A stretch of DNA of 64,000 bases from Pseudomonas sp. MYb118 (GTDB lineage Bacteria > Pseudomonadota > Gammaproteobacteria > Pseudomonadales > Pseudomonadaceae), in contig NZ_JBFRXN010000002.1 of NCBI RefSeq assembly GCF_040947875.1, positions 1,736,001 through 1,800,000 of the forward strand, given 5' to 3'. Below the pieces are notes generated by a model. It had not been told where the DNA came from. It did no database searches and saw only the letters and a list, made by a program, of their open reading frames with translations. Numbering within the stretch: position 1 is the first letter of the stretch; each line of letters begins with the position of its first letter. Position numbers and translations under genes: made by a program. Positions 53,992-61,640 of the stretch are shown here, piece after piece.

Positions 53992-55380
53992 ATGCGTTGC
54001 CTGTTGTTCGCCTGCCTGTTGCTGGGCTCCCTTCCCTCGTTCGCCCTGGATCGTTTCCAGGTCGAGGGTTATACGCTGCGCAACGGCCTGCAATTGCTGC
54101 TCAAGCCCGGCAGCGAGCGCGGGCATGTGGCGATTCGGCTGGTGGTCGGTGTCGGCCTCGATGACTTCAGTTGTGCCGACAAGGAGTTGCCACACCTGCT
54201 CGAACACCTGCTGTTCAGCGGCATCGACGCCACCGGCGAAGGTGGCCTGGAAGAGCGCATGCAGGCGCTGGGCGGTGAGTGGAATGCCTACACCAGCAAC
54301 GCCGACACCACCTTCGTCATCGAAGCCCCGGCGAAAAACCAGCGCAAGGTCCTCGACCTGCTGCTGGCGCTGCTGACCCAGACGCGCATCGACGACGATG
54401 CGATCAACGCCGCCAAGCAGGTGGTCGAGCGCGAGGACGGCGGCCATTACACGCACCTGCAACGCTGGCTGGACCGCCAGGACCTGGGCCACACCACCAG
54501 CAATCAACTGGCGGTGGAACTGGGCCTCAGATGCCCGGAGCGTGCCGAAGTCGATCACTTGACCCGTGAGCAACTGGAGGACGTGCGCAAGGCCTGGTAC
54601 GCGCCGAACAACATGACCCTGATCGTGGTCGGCGACCTCGAGCGTTTCCTGCCCGCCTACCTGGAACGCGCCTGGGGCTCGCTCAAGGCGGTGGAGCCGA
54701 GCGAGCACCCGCCTTTGCCGGTGATCCTGGCCAGCGCCGCCCATGAGCGCACCCTCAATCGCAGCCTGGTCGGCGATTCGGCCAAGCTGCACTGGCTGGT
54801 GCCGGAGCCGGTGCTGGACGACGTCAACGACGCCACCTTCGACCTGCTCAAGGACTATCTCGACTGGGCGCTCTACCGCCAGTTGCGCCTGGCGCACAGC
54901 CTGTCCTACGGCCCTTCGGCCGAACGCGAGGTGTTTGGCGGGGTGGGCTTCATGAGCCTCAACGCCGAGCTTGAGCGTGACGACGTGGCCAAGGCCACCC
55001 AGGCACTCGACGAACTGAAGGCCGGGCTGCTCAAGAACGGCCTCGACGCCGACACCTTCAACCGCCTCAAACAGGCGGCCATCGCCCGCCAGGCCTGGGC
55101 GGTGCAAGGCAACAGCGCACTGGCCGATTACTACTGGAGCGCCCTGGGCGATTACGAGGATGGCCGCTTCACCAACCCCGCCCGGGAGCTGGCCGGCGTG
55201 ACGCTGGCGCAGGCGAACAAGGCCATGCGCGAACTGCTGATGCAACCGGGTTACCTGCGCATCGAGAAACCGCTGCTCAGTGACGATCAGTTCCTGATGG
55301 TGGTGGCCGCCGGGCTGGGCCTGATCGTACTGGTGCTGTTGGGCTGGCAATGGCACACCAGAACGCGGCGAGCGCCGTAG
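53992..55380 (+). CDS. M16-family zinc metallopeptidase-like protein with C-terminal membrane anchor
   Basis: Protein of 462 residues with an N-terminal signal peptide (about 1-18) and a C-terminal transmembrane helix (about 430-450, GLGLIVLVLLGW) ending in a basic tail. The peptidase has the inverted zinc motif HLLEH (His68, Glu71, His72) and a plausible third ligand Glu146 in AKQVVEREDGG. The second M16 domain lacks such a motif. The architecture suggests a periplasm-facing anchored protease. Its partner or substrate is unknown. Confidence 0.85.
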   Translation: MRCLLFACLLLGSLPSFALDRFQVEGYTLRNGLQLLLKPGSERGHVAIRLVVGVGLDDFSCADKELPHLLEHLLFSGIDATGEGGLEERMQALGGEWNAYTSNADTTFVIEAPAKNQRKVLDLLLALLTQTRIDDDAINAAKQVVEREDGGHYTHLQRWLDRQDLGHTTSNQLAVELGLRCPERAEVDHLTREQLEDVRKAWYAPNNMTLIVVGDLERFLPAYLERAWGSLKAVEPSEHPPLPVILASAAHERTLNRSLVGDSAKLHWLVPEPVLDDVNDATFDLLKDYLDWALYRQLRLAHSLSYGPSAEREVFGGVGFMSLNAELERDDVAKATQALDELKAGLLKNGLDADTFNRLKQAAIARQAWAVQGNSALADYYWSALGDYEDGRFTNPARELAGVTLAQANKAMRELLMQPGYLRIEKPLLSDDQFLMVVAAGLGLIVLVLLGWQWHTRTRRAP

Positions 55381-55464
55381 CCGCGCGACAGGATCGGCTC
55401 GCCACGCCGGCCCGCGGGCGGTAACCTGTCGGGGTTTTTTCCTACGACTTATGCGAATCGCCGA

Positions 55465-56493
55465 ATGCCGACCCTGACCTTGTACGTACAGCGCATCCTC
55501 GAACTGATGAAGCGCTACCCTGGGGTCATCGCGCTCGGCGGTTTCATCTCCGGGGTCGCCAGTTTCATGCTGGTCGATCGCCAGCAGGGCCTGGCCACCT
55601 GGATCACCGTGATCATGGTGCTGAGCTGGATCTGGCTGATGCTGGAAAACAGCCTGACCCAGCTGTTCACCCGCGTGTTCAAGCGGGAAATTCCCCAGCC
55701 GCTACTGCGCTACGCGACGCAGATGATCCACCAGGAAAGTCTGTTTTTCGTCCTGCCATTCTTTTTCATCACCACCACCTGGAACAGCGGCCAGTTATTT
55801 TTTACCGGGCTGCTGGGCCTCGCCGCGCTGATCTCGATCACCGACCCGCTGTATTACAAATGGCTGGCGCCCCGGCGCTGGGCGTTCCTGGCACTGCACA
55901 CGCTGACACTGTTCGCCGCGCTGCTGACCGCCCTGCCCGTCATCCTGCACCTGACCACTTCGCAGAGCTTCAAGCTGGCCTTGGGCACGGCGGTGATCCT
56001 GTCGTTCCCCAGCCTGGCGTCGATCTTTCCGATCCGCACCGTGCGTAACGCCCTGGCGATTCTGTGCATCACCGTGGGCATCGGCGCCCTGGGCTGGGTG
56101 CTGCGCTCGTGGGTGCCGCCTGCCACGCTTTGGATGACCAGCGTGGCGATCAGCACGCAGCTGCAGGACCGCACGCCTGGCGACAGCCTCAAGGAAGTCA
56201 GCGCCGAGCAGATTCGTGGCGGCGGGCTGTACGCCTACACCGCCATCAACGCCCCCCGTGGCCTGGACGAGCGGATTTATCACGTGTGGCAGTTCAACGG
56301 TAAGGAAGTCGACCGCATCGCCCTCGACATCCACGGCGGGCGCAAGGAAGGCTACCGCGCCTGGACCCACAAGCAGAACTTCCCCGGCAACCCGGCGGGC
56401 GACTGGCAGGTTCGAGTGCTGACCGAGGATGGTCAGTTGATTGGCGTGCTGCGTTTTACCATCACAGACAGCACACCGACCAAAGAAAAGTAA
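55465..56493 (+). CDS. DUF5924/DUF2914 membrane protein
   Basis: Protein of 342 residues. The N-terminal two thirds are hydrophobic with about seven predicted helices (DUF5924-like). The C-terminal part (about 235-335) is DUF2914, recognisable by VWQFNGKEVDRIALDIHGGRKEGYRAW and the final VRVLTEDGQLIGVLRF. Function unknown. It sits 85 bases after the M16 gene and 56 before the MCE operon, all on the plus strand, so functional linkage with envelope lipid transport is possible. Confidence 0.85.
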   Translation: MPTLTLYVQRILELMKRYPGVIALGGFISGVASFMLVDRQQGLATWITVIMVLSWIWLMLENSLTQLFTRVFKREIPQPLLRYATQMIHQESLFFVLPFFFITTTWNSGQLFFTGLLGLAALISITDPLYYKWLAPRRWAFLALHTLTLFAALLTALPVILHLTTSQSFKLALGTAVILSFPSLASIFPIRTVRNALAILCITVGIGALGWVLRSWVPPATLWMTSVAISTQLQDRTPGDSLKEVSAEQIRGGGLYAYTAINAPRGLDERIYHVWQFNGKEVDRIALDIHGGRKEGYRAWTHKQNFPGNPAGDWQVRVLTEDGQLIGVLRFTITDSTPTKEK

Positions 56494-56548
56494 CGTGGTT
56501 CGTGCTATTACGTAGCTTTTGCGTAACAGCCGAACAAGCACGGAGCTT

Positions 56549-57697
56549 ATGACCAGCAGCACAACCCCTGGCAGTGCCCTGATGGACGCCTCGCACACCC
56601 CTGCGCAACTGCGGGTCGTGGGCGACTGGACGCTCGCCCATTACGCCACCCTCAAGCAGGCGTGCGAAAAGCTGCGGGGTCAGTACGACGACAACACCCA
56701 CATCGACCTCAACGGCCTCGGCGCGCTCGACACCGCCGGTGCTTCGTTGCTGGTGGAGATGCTCGGCTCGCAACGCCTCGGCCGATCCGCCGAGCACCCC
56801 GATTGCACCTTGTCCGCCGCCGACCGAGCGCTGATGCAGACGGTGTACCGCTCGATGACGGACTTCTGCGTACCGATCAAGGAAGCGGAGATCAGCGTCG
56901 GCATCCAACTGTTGACCCGCATTGGCCGCGCCGTGGATGCGGTCTGGCAAGACACCCTGCAACTGCTGGGTTTTGTCGGCCTGATTCTGGAGACCCTGTT
57001 TCGCGGGTTGTTCCGGCCCTGGCGCTGGCGGATCACACCGATGGTCGCGCACATCGAGCAGACCGGCCTGGACGCCGCGCCCATCGTCGCTCTGCTGACG
57101 TTCCTGGTGGGTGCGGTGGTGGCCTTCCTCGGTGCGACGGTGCTGGCCAATTTTGGCGCCACGGTGTTCACCGTGGACCTGGTGGCGTTCTCCTTCCTGC
57201 GTGAATTCGCCGTGCTGCTCACGGCGATCCTGATGGCCGGCCGTACGGCCAGCTCCTTCACCGCGCAGATCGGCTCGATGAAGGCCAACGAAGAAATCGA
57301 CGCCATCCGTACCATCGGCCTCGATCCCATGGAGCTGCTGGTGGTGCCGCGGGTGCTGGCGCTGCTGGTGGCGCTGCCGATGCTGACGTTCCTGGCGATG
57401 ATCTCCGGGATCATTGGCGGTGGCGTGGTCTGTGCCCTGTCGCTGGATATTTCCCCGGCGATGTTCCTGTCCCTGCTGCATTCGGACATCGGCGTTCAGC
57501 ACTTCCTGGTGGGGATCGTCAAAGCGCCGATCTTCGCGTTCCTCATTGCCGCCATTGGCTGCCTGGAAGGCTTCAAGGTCAGCGGCAGTGCCGAGTCGGT
57601 TGGCGCCCATACGACGTCGAGCGTGGTGCAGTCGATCTTCGTGGTGATCGTGCTCGACGCCGTGGCCGCGCTGTTTTTCATGGAGATGGGCTGGTGA
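56549..57697 (+). CDS. MCE-system permease with N-terminal STAS domain (MlaB-MlaE fusion)
   Basis: Integral membrane permease of an MlaFEDB-like phospholipid ABC transporter, 382 residues from the ATG at 56549. An N-terminal STAS domain (about 15-105, with IDLNGLGALDTAGASLLVEML) is fused to the MlaE permease (about 140-382) with the conserved region FSFLREFAVLLTAILMAGRTASSF and the EEIDAIRTIGLDPMELLVVPR segment. In E. coli MlaB is a separate STAS protein. The next gene overlaps by 4 bases. Confidence 0.93.
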   Translation: MTSSTTPGSALMDASHTPAQLRVVGDWTLAHYATLKQACEKLRGQYDDNTHIDLNGLGALDTAGASLLVEMLGSQRLGRSAEHPDCTLSAADRALMQTVYRSMTDFCVPIKEAEISVGIQLLTRIGRAVDAVWQDTLQLLGFVGLILETLFRGLFRPWRWRITPMVAHIEQTGLDAAPIVALLTFLVGAVVAFLGATVLANFGATVFTVDLVAFSFLREFAVLLTAILMAGRTASSFTAQIGSMKANEEIDAIRTIGLDPMELLVVPRVLALLVALPMLTFLAMISGIIGGGVVCALSLDISPAMFLSLLHSDIGVQHFLVGIVKAPIFAFLIAAIGCLEGFKVSGSAESVGAHTTSSVVQSIFVVIVLDAVAALFFMEMGW

Positions 57698-58497
57698 GTC
57701 GTCTAGCGCGTGCGCCCTCGGAGGCGGTGATCGAAGTGCGGGGCCTGTGCAATCGCTTTGGCAGCCAGAGCGTGCACGAAAACCTCGATCTGGATTTGAA
57801 CAAGGGCGAGATCCTCGCCGTGGTCGGCGGTTCCGGCAGCGGTAAATCGGTGCTGTTGCGCAGCATTGTCGGCTTGCGCCAACCCAGCGAAGGCATGGTC
57901 AAGGTGTTCGGCAAGAACCTGCCCACCCTCTCCGAGCATGAGCGCTCGCTGGTCGAGCGGCGCTTTGGCGTGTTGTTCCAGAAAGGCGCGCTGTTTTCTT
58001 CGCTGACCGTGACCGAAAACGTCGCCCTGCCCCTGATCGAACATGCGGGCCTGAGCCGTGAGGACGCCGAGCACCTGGCGGCGGTGAAACTGGCGCTGGC
58101 CGGCCTGCCGCTGTCCGCCGCCGACAAGTACCCCGCCTCGCTGTCCGGCGGGATGATCAAGCGCGCGGCGCTGGCCCGGGCCCTGGCCCTGGACCCGGAC
58201 ATCCTGTTTCTCGACGAACCCACCGCCGGCCTCGACCCGATTGGCGCGGCGGCTTTCGATCAGTTGATCCTGACCCTGCGCGATGCGCTGGGATTCAGTG
58301 TGTTTTTGATCACCCACGACCTGGACACCCTCTACACCATCACCGATCGCGTGGCGGTGCTGGCGCAGAAGAAAGTGCTGGTGGCGGGCCCGATTGATGT
58401 CGTCTCGGAAACCGACGACGCCTGGATTCACGAATATTTCCACGGCCCCCGCGGCCGCGCGGCGTTGAGCGCTGCCCAACAGTTGAAAGAGGTCTGA
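57694..58497 (+). CDS. MCE-system ABC transporter ATPase (MlaF-like)
   Basis: Cytoplasmic ATPase driving the lipid transporter, 267 residues from a GTG start that overlaps the permease stop (57694-57697). Walker A GGSGSGKSVLLRSI lies near residues 47-60, the signature SLSGGMIKRAALARAL near 149-164 and Walker B ILFLDEPTAGLDPIG near 169-183. The MCE protein starts 2 bases after its stop. Direction of lipid transport cannot be inferred. Confidence 0.94.
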   Translation: MSRLARAPSEAVIEVRGLCNRFGSQSVHENLDLDLNKGEILAVVGGSGSGKSVLLRSIVGLRQPSEGMVKVFGKNLPTLSEHERSLVERRFGVLFQKGALFSSLTVTENVALPLIEHAGLSREDAEHLAAVKLALAGLPLSAADKYPASLSGGMIKRAALARALALDPDILFLDEPTAGLDPIGAAAFDQLILTLRDALGFSVFLITHDLDTLYTITDRVAVLAQKKVLVAGPIDVVSETDDAWIHEYFHGPRGRAALSAAQQLKEV

Positions 58498-58498
58498 C

Positions 58499-59437
58499 AT
58501 GGAAACCCGAGCCCATCATGTGTTGATCGGCCTGTTCACGGTGATCGTCGTCGCCGGCGCCCTGCTCTTCGGCCTGTGGCTGGCCAAGTCCAGCGTCGAC
58601 ACCGAGTTCAAGGACTACGAGGTGGTCTTCAACGAGGCGGTCAGCGGCCTGTCCAAGGGCAGTTCGGTGCAATACAGCGGGATCAAGGTCGGCGATGTGG
58701 TGACCTTGCGCCTGGACCCGAACGACCCGCGTCGGGTGCTGGCGCGCATCCGCCTGGGCGGCGACACGCCGATCAAGGAAGACACCCAGGCCAAGCTGGC
58801 GCTGACCGGGGTCACCGGCACGTCGATCATCCAGCTCAGCGGCGGCACCCCGCAGAGCCCGGCGCTCAAGGGCAAGGACGGTGAGCTGCCGACCATCGTC
58901 GCCTCGCCCTCGCCCATCGCCCGCCTGCTCAATGACAGCAACGACCTGATGACCGGCGTGAACATGCTCATGCACAACGCCAATCTGCTGCTCTCCAGCG
59001 AAAACGTCGAACGCATCGGCAAGACCCTGGAGCACCTGGAACAAACCACCGGGACCCTTGCCGAGCAACGCGGCGATATCCGCCTGGCGATGCAGCAACT
59101 GACGTCGGTGGGCAAGCAGGCCAGCGCCATGCTGGAACAGACCACGACCCTGATGCGCAACGCCAATGGCTTGCTCAACGACAAGGGCAAGCAGGCATTC
59201 GGCAGCGCCGAGCAGGCGATGAAGTCGCTGGAACAGAGCAGCGCAACCATCAACAAGCTGCTCAGCAGCAATCAGGACTCACTCAACAACGGCATGCAGG
59301 GCCTCAACGGCCTGGCCCCGGCGGTGCGGGAGCTGCGCGACACCCTGACGTCGTTGCGCGCCATCTCCCAGCGCCTGGAAGCCAACCCCAGCGGTTACCT
59401 GCTGGGCACTGACAAGAACAAGGAATTCACGCCATGA
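58499..59437 (+). CDS. MCE (MlaD-like) substrate-binding protein
   Basis: Inner-membrane-anchored periplasmic protein of 312 residues. One N-terminal helix (about 7-27) is followed by a single MCE domain (about 40-118, with GLSKGSSVQYSGIKVGDVV), then a long helical, Gln/Leu-rich region (about 140-280) likely to form an extended coiled coil or tunnel. It lacks the tandem MCE domains of PqiB or YebT. It belongs to the same operon as the ATPase, 2 bases away. Confidence 0.93.
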   Translation: METRAHHVLIGLFTVIVVAGALLFGLWLAKSSVDTEFKDYEVVFNEAVSGLSKGSSVQYSGIKVGDVVTLRLDPNDPRRVLARIRLGGDTPIKEDTQAKLALTGVTGTSIIQLSGGTPQSPALKGKDGELPTIVASPSPIARLLNDSNDLMTGVNMLMHNANLLLSSENVERIGKTLEHLEQTTGTLAEQRGDIRLAMQQLTSVGKQASAMLEQTTTLMRNANGLLNDKGKQAFGSAEQAMKSLEQSSATINKLLSSNQDSLNNGMQGLNGLAPAVRELRDTLTSLRAISQRLEANPSGYLLGTDKNKEFTP

Positions 59438-60057
59438 AGCTCGGCCACATTGCCCTCCTCGGCGCCTTCGCATTGACCAGCGCCTGCTCGATCCTGCCCA
59501 AGGCCGAGCCGTCCGATGTGTACCGCCTGCCCTCTTCGCAGACCAGCGCAGCCGCCAGCCACCGCAACACGCAAGCCTGGTCGCTGCGCCTGAGCAAGCC
59601 GCAGGCCAGCGAGGCGTTGAACAGTCGCAACATCGCGGTGATTCCCCAGGGCGACCTGATCAGCAGCTACAAAGCCACACGCTGGAGCGACCCGGCGCCG
59701 GAGCTGCTGCGCAACCGCCTGCTCGATGGTTTCCAGCATGACGGCCGGGTGTCGTTGCTGAGCACCGACGACAGCAATTTCCAGGCGGACCTGGAACTGG
59801 GCGGCACCCTGCAAGCCTTCCAGACCGAATACCAGGGCACGGCGGCCAGCGTGGTGGTGCGCCTGGATGCGCTGCTGGTGCGCGGCTATGACCAACGCAT
59901 CCTCGCCAGCCGCCGCTTCGAAGTGCGCCAGCCCTTGAGCGATGTTGCGGTGCCGTCGGTGGTGACCGGGTTTGGCCGGGCCAGTGATCAGCTGACAGCG
60001 CAGGTGGTGGACTGGGCGGTGGAGCAAGGGCAGAAAGTGGCGCCTGCGCGCCCGTAA
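59434..60057 (+). CDS. ABC-type transport auxiliary lipoprotein (PqiC-like)
   Basis: Predicted outer-membrane lipoprotein of 207 residues. The signal peptide ends TSAC with the lipidation cysteine at residue 18. The DUF330/ABC_trans_aux domain occupies about 28-195 with the YRLPSSQ start and the segment NRLLDGFQHDGRVSLLS. Its ATG overlaps the MCE gene's stop by 4 bases. Together with the MCE protein it probably bridges the periplasm for lipid transfer; an MlaC-type soluble carrier is not present. Confidence 0.88.
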   Translation: MKLGHIALLGAFALTSACSILPKAEPSDVYRLPSSQTSAAASHRNTQAWSLRLSKPQASEALNSRNIAVIPQGDLISSYKATRWSDPAPELLRNRLLDGFQHDGRVSLLSTDDSNFQADLELGGTLQAFQTEYQGTAASVVVRLDALLVRGYDQRILASRRFEVRQPLSDVAVPSVVTGFGRASDQLTAQVVDWAVEQGQKVAPARP

Positions 60058-60077
60058 GGCCATGTTGGAACCCATCC

Positions 60078-60165
60078 CTGTGGGAGCGAGCCTGCTCGCG
60101 ATGGGTTCCCTTCAATATTGATGTTGGCTGACCGTCCGCTATCGCGAGCAGGCTCGCTCCCACAG
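60078..60165. repeat. REP doublet (REPIN) 8
   Basis: Inverted pair of the TGTGGGAGCGAGCCTGCTCGCGAT type with a 40-base spacer, 88 bases in all. It lies between the convergent lipoprotein gene and the SpmAB-like gene. Confidence 0.94.
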
Positions 60166-60196
60166 GGGTAAGGGGGTAATGGTCAAAATGCGTTGA

Positions 60197-61426
60197 TCAA
60201 CCGAAGAACCAATAACAAACCCCAATCGCCCCCAACACCCCCGCCAACTCCGCCAGCAACGCACAGCCCACCGCATGCCGGGCGCGCTGGATGCCCACGG
60301 CACCGAAGTACACCGCCAGCACATAGAAGGTGGTTTCGGTACTGCCCTGGATCGTCGCCGCCACCAGCGCCGGGAAGCTGTCCACGCCGGAGGTCTTCAT
60401 GGTTTCGATCAGCATCGCCCGGGCGGCGCTGCCGGAGAACGGTTTGACCATCGCCGTGGGCAGCGCGTCGACGAAGCGCGTGTCCCAGCCGGCCCACTCC
60501 ACCAGGTGACGAATGCCGTCGAGGCCGAAGTCCAGCGCCCCGGACGCACGCAGCACGCCAATCGCGCAGAGCATCGCCACCAGGTACGGCAACAGGTTCT
60601 TGGCCACGTCGAAGCCTTCTTTGGCGCCTTCGACGAACGCCTCGTAGACCTTCACCTTGCGCAGCGCGCCGATCACCAGGAACAGCATGATCAGGCCGAA
60701 CAGCGTGAGGTTGCCCAGGATCGACGACAGCCCGGCCAGCGCCGCCGACGACATCGTCCCGAGCAACGCCATGAAGCCGCCGAGAATCAGCGCGCCGGGA
60801 ATCAGATAGGCCAGCACCACCGGGTCCCAGACCCGCAGGCGTTGCATGAACGCCACGGCGAGAAAGCCGACGATGGTCGAGCAACTGGTGGCCAGCAGGA
60901 TCGGCAGGAACACCAGCGTCGGGTCGGGCGCGCCTTGCTGGGCGCGGTACATGAAGATCGTCACTGGCAGCAGGGTCAGCGAGGAGGCGTTGAGCACCAG
61001 GAACAGGATCTGCGCGTTGCTGGCGATGGTGTCGCTGGGGTTGAGCTCCTGCAGCGCCTTCATGGCCTTGAGGCCGATGGGCGTGGCGGCGTTGTCCAGG
61101 CCCAGGCCGTTGGCGGCGAAGTTCAGGGTGATCAGGCCGATGGCGGGGTGGCCGGGCGGCACTTCCGGCATCAGGCGCAGGAACAGCGGCCCCAGGGCCT
61201 TGGCCAGCCATTCGACGATCCCGGCTTTTTCGGCGATGCGCAGAAACCCCAGCCACAGGGTGAGGGTGCCGAACAGCAGCACCATGACCTCGACCGACAA
61301 CTTGGCCATGGCGAAGATGCTTTCCACCATCGCCGCGAAGATCCCCGCGTTGCCGCCCACCAGCCACTGCGCCAGCGCCGACACGGCGGCCACGATGAAG
61401 AAGCCAAGCCACAGGCCATTAAGCAT
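60197..61426 (-). CDS. Fused SpmA/SpmB-type nucleoside-recognition membrane protein
   Basis: Integral membrane protein of 409 residues with two tandem Gate/nucleoside-recognition halves. The first (about 1-210) carries ITLNFAANGLGLDNAATPIGLKAMK, the SpmA signature; the second (about 240-400) carries KPFSGSAARAMLIE, the SpmB signature. In Bacillus these are separate spore-maturation genes. In non-sporulating proteobacteria the fused form has unknown function. It is monocistronic, with a terminator and REP doublet 9 upstream. A start four codons later is possible. Confidence 0.88.
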   Translation of the reverse strand: MLNGLWLGFFIVAAVSALAQWLVGGNAGIFAAMVESIFAMAKLSVEVMVLLFGTLTLWLGFLRIAEKAGIVEWLAKALGPLFLRLMPEVPPGHPAIGLITLNFAANGLGLDNAATPIGLKAMKALQELNPSDTIASNAQILFLVLNASSLTLLPVTIFMYRAQQGAPDPTLVFLPILLATSCSTIVGFLAVAFMQRLRVWDPVVLAYLIPGALILGGFMALLGTMSSAALAGLSSILGNLTLFGLIMLFLVIGALRKVKVYEAFVEGAKEGFDVAKNLLPYLVAMLCAIGVLRASGALDFGLDGIRHLVEWAGWDTRFVDALPTAMVKPFSGSAARAMLIETMKTSGVDSFPALVAATIQGSTETTFYVLAVYFGAVGIQRARHAVGCALLAELAGVLGAIGVCYWFFG

Positions 61427-61477
61427 CAGTCAAATCCCCCAGAAGATGCGCGAATGATAGCGGGGTGGCCAGAAACG

Positions 61478-61505
61478 ACAAACCCCGGAATGTTCCGGGG
61501 TTTGT
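61478..61505 (-). terminator. Terminator after gltP
   Basis: Strong inverted repeat ACAAACCCCGGAA/TTCCGGGGTTTGT with a minimal loop, downstream of gltP on the minus strand and after REP doublet 9. It separates gltP from the SpmAB-like gene. Confidence 0.75.
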
Positions 61506-61525
61506 TGGAGGATGCTGCGATTACT

Positions 61526-61616
61526 CTGTAGGAGCGAGCTTGCTCGCGATGGCGGTGTATCAGTCTCTATCAATGCCGACTGACACACCGCTTCGCGAGC
61601 AAGCTCGCTCCTACAG
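61526..61616. repeat. REP doublet (REPIN) 9, 91 bp
   Basis: Inverted pair of the TAGGAGCGAGCTTGCTCGC type, 91 bp, matching REP doublet 6 at 51906 over all but six positions, including the shared GCCGACTGACACACCGCTTCG spacer end. It lies just downstream of gltP. The near-identity suggests recent copying by a RAYT transposase or gene conversion. Confidence 0.95.
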
Positions 61617-61640
61617 GGGATCGGGATCGGGGATCTGCGA

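Noticed and set aside
49369..61616. Could the repeated palindromes be CRISPR repeats?
   Set aside because: They are isolated, inverted pairs in separate gaps, with no regular spacers and no cas genes; they are REP doublets.
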